From Gyrodactylus bullatarudis (taxonomy: Eukaryota > Platyhelminthes > Monogenea > Gyrodactylidea > Gyrodactylidae), in contig SSNU01000105.1 of assembly GCA_012064415.1 (NCBI GenBank), positions 1-24,635 of the forward strand: a DNA stretch of 24,635 bases, given 5' to 3'. Positions 19,441 to 24,635 of the stretch are shown here, piece by piece. The notes beneath the pieces are model-generated. The model ran no database searches and was not told the DNA's origin. It saw only the letters and a program-made list of their open reading frames with translations. Each line of letters opens with the position of its first letter. Position 1 is the stretch's first letter. The position numbers and the translations under genes are program-made.

Positions 19441-19767
19441 ATAATGCCTGACCGTAAACAAAGTTAGTATGGACCGTATTGTCAGTTGGATCTACATAAA
19501 CGAGGCTATGGTTAATCTTCAGATACCAGTAGCCAGCAGTAGCCCACTCCGGATATCCTCGTCATTCGTCAGAAATTAATGTTGAGCCTTGAAATATATT
19601 CTCACTTATAAAGTTCCCGAGAACCAGTCGATTGCGCTCTGTAACAATTTCCAGTCGAATACATTTGGTCTCTCGGTCATAAGCATCCATTCATTTCTCA
19701 GAATACGACCACGATGATATTTACGTCTGGTCAGCTTAGTCTCATCCATCTCAGCATTTGACCGATA
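19441..19767 (-). pseudogene. Decayed Merlin (IS1595/ISXO2-like DDE) transposase, copy 1
   Basis: Merlin transposases cut and paste elements with a DDE catalytic triad. On the minus strand EMDETKLTRRKYHRGR gives the first aspartate (19744-19746). A frameshift near 19650 leads to CIRLEIVTERNRLVLGNF, then STLISDE with the second aspartate (19568-19570). The next codon is TGA where the family has tryptophan, then RGYPEWATAGYWYLKINHS and NTVHTN, where the third acidic residue should follow. The N-terminal part upstream and the C-terminal end are not readable. It is a relative of, but not a recent copy of, the remnant at 22327-22860: only family-level residues are shared. Confidence 0.75.
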
Positions 19768-19800
19768 CCTCCTACAACATGTCGATTTTTTCAGCTAAAT

Positions 19801-20883
19801 ATTTCAGAAGCCTCCGGAAAAGATCAAAATAGAAAAAATAAACTTTCACTTTGAATCAGAAACCCAACACACTAATTTTAATGGGAATTGCGCTTGCTAA
19901 GATAAGCCTAGAAAAACATATATTGTTGATTAAAATCAAATAAGAAAGGAGAGATAAAGATGATTAAATTAAGATTCGTTCCTCAACTAGGGCATACACA
20001 ATTGTATTGAGAATGAAATAGTTCAAGAATAGGTTGATTATACACATTAATATATCTAAATAGACCATAATAGGAATTGAATAGTACTCGGGGACCTACT
20101 CGATTTTCATTGGCTCATGGGTAATTCGCCCGTAAATAAAATTTTACGTCGTTCCCGAACCAGACCATTACCGTTATCTTTAAGCTTGGTTATACAGGCT
20201 CAGAGAGTGAAATTATTGCATTAAAATTTGAAATGTCTTTCCCACAATTCTATTGGTCGAAATTTTTACACCCTCACAATGGTTCAGAAAATTTTAACTT
20301 TTAATATTAAACCGAGTTCAGGGTGATGAATCGAGCAGAGGGGGCAAGAAACAGGGTACTTCACCTGTAATAGGTTTTGCAATTAGTTTGAGGACCTTGC
20401 ATGTTTTAGATTTTAATAATAATTTTTTCTCTTCCAATTGTCTTTAGGATGGGACTCTCAATGAAACTATCTGGATATCCAATTTTTGAAAGAAATATTA
20501 AAAGTTAAAGAAATTAGCATCAAAACTCTCCAATAAATAGCGACAGTGGAGAGAAAAGTGAAAAAAACTTTCATAAGCCAAGGTAGTTGAATAATAGTTT
20601 TCTTGAACACATAAGTCTGGTTTATCTAAATTTATGAATAATTTCTCCTTCGCCTAAATGTCTGTACTGTCATCAATTGGGTCATAAAATAGAAAAATAA
20701 GACATTGAAGCTTCATGCCCATCCTGTCTAAGATGCCTAGTTATCGCTGTATCTTTATTTAGATGATCGTTGCCTCTAGTTGACAACTTTCTATTGGTAT
20801 TATATATTATATAAGTCAATAAATGATTATTATAATATTTTCATATAGATACATTCTCGTTTGTTAAATAGGTTTCAAAAGAA
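19801..20883. other. No gene supported; possible zinc-knuckle trace
   Basis: Mostly featureless AT-rich DNA with two ATTGG motifs (20108, 20251). Around 20650-20700 the plus strand can be read as PKCLYCHQLGHKIEK followed by a stop. This resembles a CCHC zinc knuckle in which the last cysteine position is a stop, but it is too short to call. Confidence 0.3.
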
Positions 20884-21567
20884 ATGATTTCTCAAGATAT
20901 TAGTTCTTTATTTTCAAATGTGCCTCTTACTATTATCAGTTTTTTTATTGATGAGCATGGTTTCTATGGAAACTATCTAGAAGAGAATACGGCTCAATTT
21001 AAAAAAATCTTTAAGAAAAAGAAGGAAAATGGCAAACATCTGCATTTTGCTAGTTTTAATTCTATTATCATTCGAGAAAGTGTTGTGTTCCACTGGTATA
21101 AACAATAGGACACGAGGGATTGAAATATCTCGGTAAATTATGATGTCATTGTATAAGCTTAAGGATTTTTTTTTCACCTGTTCTTCGGAATCCACACTCC
21201 CAAGGCATTTGATTATAGTAAAGATTAGAAGCCGAATAAAAATGAATGGATTAGATAGTTTTCCGGAAAAGACGACGTGATATAGTTTTAGATATACTTA
21301 AATAATTTTTATTCAGTATTTTTTCTTCGTAAAAAAGATCTTGGTGTTTCTGGTAATAGAATTTTCCTTAAGCCTCATATCTCTTGTATCTTTTTTTCAA
21401 ATCTTGAAAATGAATTCTCACTTATCGTTGAACATTTTTTTGATAGTGAAGTACTGCCGAATTTTTTTCAGTTTCAAATATTTTCTTCGAAGAAGCCAGG
21501 TAAAAAGTATTACAGTGAAATAACTATTCGAATTAATGAAACACTGTTTTACTCACTATTAGCTTGA
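20884..21567 (+). CDS. Unknown plus-strand gene candidate, two exons
   Basis: Not recognised. A frame from ATG 20884 reads DISSLFSNVPLTIISFF, DEHGFYGNYLEEN and KKKKENGKHLHFASFN to a stop at 21108. The ENGK-H-H-F-SF-SIIIRE stretch resembles the NDGN-IEF-ND-E-CIIRMD of array gene 5, so it may be a family member on the other strand. A second exon is suggested at 21317-21499 (61 codons, acceptor TTTTTATTCAG, donor CCAG/GTAAAA, phase 1), including KDLGVSGNRIFLKPH. A weak donor at 21080 (phase 1) could join the two. A terminal piece 21563-21567 after CACTATTAG would give a stop. The gene would be tail-to-tail with array gene 5 and overlap its end. All joins are uncertain. Confidence 0.3.
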
Positions 21568-21871
21568 TTTAATTTATTTTTCAAAAAATTGAATCTCGAT
21601 GCATTCGAAAAAATCGTTAAGTTAACAGATTCATTATAAAATAATGCTCTAGATACTTTAATCTGGTAACCGAAATTTATTTGACTCTCAATAGTTGATG
21701 GACCTAGATCCATTCTTATAATACATTCCTCATCATTCACAAATTCTATGTAATTTCCATCATTTTTTATTTTTGTAAACGCTTCAAAACATTCATATCC
21801 ATCTGATTTGAAATGTAACACTCCCAATTTTTCATCAAAATAGTTTTCTAAAAATGAAAGATGAATTTTTG
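21510..21871 (-). CDS. Array family gene 5: core exon plus terminal exon (partial)
   Basis: Unknown function. The core exon 21871-21557 (105 codons, the longest of the family here) follows ATATTTCTTTAG and ends at a consensus GTGAGT donor (21551-21556), both phase 1. A 33-nt candidate intron (21524-21556, ending CGAATAG) leads to a five-codon tail and TAA at 21510. The core reads FLENYFDEKLGVLHFKSDGY, then FTKIKNDGNYIEFVNDEE, and ends ESVNLTIFSNASRFNFLKNK, the same strand-then-helix pattern as its relatives. Upstream on the same strand a short frame (MNFLPFYELSVYFDEKF) repeats a 17-bp block of the core (TATTTTGATGAAAAATT, one change), hinting at a local duplication. The 5' exon is not resolved. 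Confidence 0.5.
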
Positions 21872-22326
21872 CTAAAGAAATATAACCTCAAAATTATATA
21901 TTTATATGAGCTAACGAATTTTTCATCGAAATAAACTGATAACTCGTAAAATGGTAAAAAATTCATTTCTAGATTTATTTATTCAGATAAATTAATGATT
22001 TTTAAAATGGAGTTTGTTATTTGAAAATTTAACCTCAACATCGTTGGTTGGTTGAGCAAATCTTAAAAGTAAATAGGACGCTTTTCTACAGTTGGAGCAT
22101 GATTGGATTATCTTTATCGATAGGATTATACATTCCCGGACAACTTTCCGCAGGGTAGAAGTAGTATATTTGGTTTACAAAATGATATATTGGACGGAAG
22201 AAAGAAAAAAAGGATTGCATTTAAATAATCTATTTAAATAAATTCGAGAGGATGTTTGCTCGCGAGGTTGTGGTAAACGATTCTGAGTTGAAACATTCGT
22301 TGACAATTTTTATACGTTTATTTTAA

Positions 22327-22860
22327 TGCACCAATGACGTGCCTTTGGCTACTTCTGCTTTCAGACTTTTCCATAAACGCTAAACAGTGTTAGTATGATC
22401 ACCAGTGAACGTATTGACCAAATTGCGCTTATGATTCACGGTGTCATGTAAATAACCATAGTTATCTATGCTTCGGTAGCCTTGCCACTCGTCTGTGTTG
22501 ATCCTCGTCCCAAGAACTATCGATCTCCGTATAAACTCATTCAGTACCTCTCGAGGTCTTTGAGCCACAAATTCTAGCCTCACCTGTCTTGTCTCACACG
22601 ACCAAGAAGTGCTGATAAGCATGGACTCGATCTCTGTGATACTTCCTCTAGAACAAGTGGGATTCATCAAAATCCCCTGTCATGCCAATTACTTCATTCA
22701 TATTGAGGTTGTCGTTGCATTGGATGACCTCATCATCAAAATACTTTTTGGTACTTGATGATTGTCTTGGCAGATACTCCATTTTGATCTTCTAACTCAA
22801 CTACGGTGATTTCATTCACGTAGTCATACATAATCTGGAAGATCTTGTGCTTAAGAGCAT
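22327..22860 (-). pseudogene. Decayed Merlin (IS1595/ISXO2-like DDE) transposase, copy 2
   Basis: It is longer than copy 1. The N-terminal part reads KIFQIMYDYVNEITVVELED and NGVSAKTIIKYQKVF, the usual region before the catalytic core. Then GDFDES gives the first acidic site (about 22663), followed by a stop and RKYHRDRV. After frame changes, RREVLNEF-like sequence leads to GTRINTDEWQGYRSIDNYGY (second aspartate at 22491-22493), then HDTVNHKRNLVN and GDHTNTV. The codon where the third catalytic glutamate should stand is TAG (22380-22382), after which RLWKSLKAEVAKGTS is still readable. The readable 96-codon ORF (22380-22670) covers only the middle. The element is inactive. Confidence 0.8.
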
Positions 22861-22870
22861 TGGCCTTTGT

Positions 22871-23852
22871 AAAAATAGTTAGTAAAAAGAAATATGAGAT
22901 TGATTGATTCCATAATAATAATAGTTTTTAATAGACTTCTTGCTGTGAAGCTAATGTCCCAGCTCTTAGAGTTGCTGAGATATTTTACATGTTTTGTTTT
23001 AGTTGCTAATCTATAATTTCCTGTTGAGTTAATTTTATGGAGCTATTAATCTAATCATGCCCAGTGAAAATTTAATGAAGCTATACAATCCCTGATGATT
23101 CATTTGAAAAATACTATCTGTTGGTTTCACTATCTTATTCACTATACAGTCGATTCCGGAACTCATTTACCAACCTTGTTCAAAAAAACTGCGATAAAAT
23201 AATTCAAATCGCTATTTTCGATGGCCATTGTCCTTAAACCAACATTTGCATAACTATAAAATTCATGTGAATTTCAATGATAAAAGAACTCGTGTCTCGC
23301 TACATTGCCAAGCTTACACTATATTTTTAGATTAGGTCTATGAGAAATGGATTAAAAATTCAGATTGAAAATGGAATTTTTTGATTTTTATTTGAAAAAA
23401 ATAATAAAATTTGTACTCTTCTAGTTTTCACCCATTATGATATTAATTATTATTATTTTAGCGCGAAGAATACATGAGATTCTAAAAATATTTTAGAAAA
23501 TTAATGATCCTACCCCATGCGTAATTACTTATTACTAATGAGGCGAAAATATTCCAATATATTATTTTTTGCATAATATGTTTTCTAGAAAGTTCAGCGT
23601 AATTCATATTCTACTTCTCCAATTCTCGGTAAATAAGTCAAACAAACCAACGGTAAATCATTTTTTATTTTATAAATATAAATTTATCAGTGTGAATTTC
23701 CCTCACTTTTAACCTAGTAGAATAACCTGTAATAATATCATTTTGTTTAAGCTCACAATAAACAAATGAGCAGGAATTCACCTGGATAACAAGACCTCAA
23801 AACCTCACCTACCTTCACGGAGGAATATTATCTTAGTTTATTTTTATTGAAT
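22871..23852. other. No gene supported
   Basis: AT-rich DNA with no readable protein family, inverted repeat or RNA gene that I can see. It separates the Merlin remnant from the 3' end of array gene 6. Confidence 0.4.
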
Positions 23853-24193
23853 TTAATATATTAATTTTATTTTCTCTGATTTGAAATGAATTCAAATTAA
23901 TAAAAATTCAACATTCAAGATTGGAGGATAAGAAGCATTACTTTTGCAGTTGTTCAGTTGTCCTATCATATCTTTTATATTTAGTGTTCTTATGTAAGCG
24001 ATGGACTGATTATTTCGAAAGAATCCAGTACTTTTGATTATATTATCTGTTAAAGTTTCATTGATAATTGGATTGAAATCCAAGGCTTCATTAGTTCTTT
24101 TATTCATAATACTGCAAGAATCTTTCGATATTTTAAAATTGTCTAGTTTCGTATATGAGATTTTGTTTGAAGATATACTTATTTCAGGTTTAT
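23853..24193 (-). CDS. Array family gene 6: core exon plus terminal exon (partial)
   Basis: Unknown function. The core exon 24193-23942 (84 codons) follows a strong ATTTTTATGCAACAG acceptor and ends at GTAATG, both phase 1. A 66-nt candidate intron (23876-23941, ending CAAATCAG) leads to a seven-residue basic tail and TAA at 23853. This tail is the weakest of the set, because the unspliced frame stays open to 23892. The core includes KISYTKLDNFKISKDSC, NEALDFNPIINETLTDNI and the end QSIAYIRTLNIKDMIGQLNN. About 120 bp upstream an ATG (24328-24330) starts MEFLLSITILFSQD, a plausible signal peptide. A phase-1 donor lies inside it after MEFLL, while the donor after its end is in phase 2, so the 5' structure is not settled. 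Confidence 0.45.
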
Positions 24194-24339
24194 CTGTTGC
24201 ATAAAAATATATATAAGAGTTATGCTAGAAGCATAACATCTGTTATTTTTATTTATTGGAATTTGTAATATAATGCAAATTTATACATATCTTGGCTAAA
24301 TAGAATCGTTATACTCAGCAAAAATTCCATCCTTTCAAT

Positions 24340-24635
24340 TTAAAAAATATCTTTACTTTTATAACAAAAGTACAGGTTTATTGGTCTTATTGGTCTGAAG
24401 CAATAACTATTAGATAGATTATTTTTTTTGTTAGAAATATAATCTGTATTAAGTAGAGTAATTAATATGTACAATGAAAGATATAAGAAATAAATAAAAA
24501 TGTTAATCTTTTCTTGAAAAAATAAAAAATCATAATTGGATGAGTGATCTTTAAAATATCGCACATGAGACAATTGAATCAGTTTGTAAATTGTAACTGG
24601 CATGTTAATCTCAAAAATTTTTACAATAATCATTC
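24340..24635 (-). other. Possible further array member or spacer ORF at the window edge
   Basis: A 97-codon minus-strand ORF starts near the edge. Its first 25 residues (MIIVKIFEINMPVTIYKLIQ) resemble the strand-then-helix end of the array modules. The rest is hydrophobic and lysine-rich, as expected from translated AT-rich DNA. A weak donor (CATGTGCGA) and an acceptor (TTTTTCAAG) could bound a 52-nt intron, but the phase does not match the family. The sequence is cut by the window end. Confidence 0.2.

Noticed and set aside
20650..20760. CCHC zinc knuckle or zinc ribbon on the plus strand
   Set aside because: Only two cysteine pairs and one histidine are readable, with a stop at the expected last position and no flanking gag or transposase sequence.
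600..24193. The six core exons as internal exons of one giant gene
   Set aside because: Each is followed within 26-66 nt by a possible terminal exon with a stop, and two have an overlapping AATAAA. Separate genes fit better. Symmetric phase-1 exons would also allow one gene, so this is a preference rather than a proof.
1..24635. Microsporidian origin
   Set aside because: Considered because of the AT-richness, Merlin elements and tiny introns. A CR1/Jockey-like LINE with ORF1 and possible multi-exon gene families fit less well. It is not excluded.

Overview
This is AT-rich, gene-poor eukaryotic DNA full of transposable elements. It contains an AP-endonuclease LINE, a Tigger/pogo-type transposase with introns, two decayed Merlin (IS1595-like DDE) transposases and several MITE-like palindromes. 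No prokaryotic signal, rRNA, tRNA or CRISPR array was found. The species cannot be named from the sequence. The LINE/Tigger/Merlin mix suggests an invertebrate, and the very short candidate introns (26-66 nt, several 26-33 nt) suggest a lineage with micro-introns, such as some flatworms or dicyemids. A compact protist is also possible.

Flanks (1-7.5 kb and 20.9-24.6 kb). ORF finding alone shows only short orphan ORFs here. Reading splice sites by eye gives a repeated pattern on the minus strand. Six core exons of 246-315 nt (661-930, 2442-2687, 5074-5337, 7233-7514, 21557-21871, 23942-24193) are each framed by phase-1 splice sites. Each is followed by a short candidate intron and a short stop-bearing terminal exon, in two cases with a stop overlapping AATAAA. 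The predicted 82-105-residue modules are very divergent but share a C-terminal strand-then-helix pattern. I read them as a dispersed tandem family of unknown, fast-evolving genes about 2 kb apart. Their 5' exons were not resolved. Other possible small genes lie at 164-447 (+), 6104-6293 (-) and 20884-21567 (+). Between them are palindromic elements at 1455-1940, 2712-4140 (with a second palindrome nested at 3058-3448), 5365-6016 and 6519-6986.

Centre (7.9-18.9 kb). Two arms of about 2.64 kb in opposite orientation (7918-10568 and 13241-15891) match without an indel and with one internal mismatch seen by eye. They enclose a 2.67 kb spacer carrying a two-HTH gene and most of a Tigger-like transposase (psq HTH, CENP-B HTH, DDE). 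The transposase C-terminus lies in the right arm. Each arm carries a decayed LINE reverse-transcriptase fragment with a 121-bp palindrome near it, and the 5' part of a second LINE. Only on the right does that LINE continue, to about 18.88 kb (coiled-coil ORF1, endonuclease, reverse transcriptase). The left arm is therefore probably the copy, made after the LINE had died.

Right of centre (18.9-23 kb) are the two decayed Merlin copies and long stretches with nothing recognisable. All gene models are manual readings without homology search or RNA evidence.
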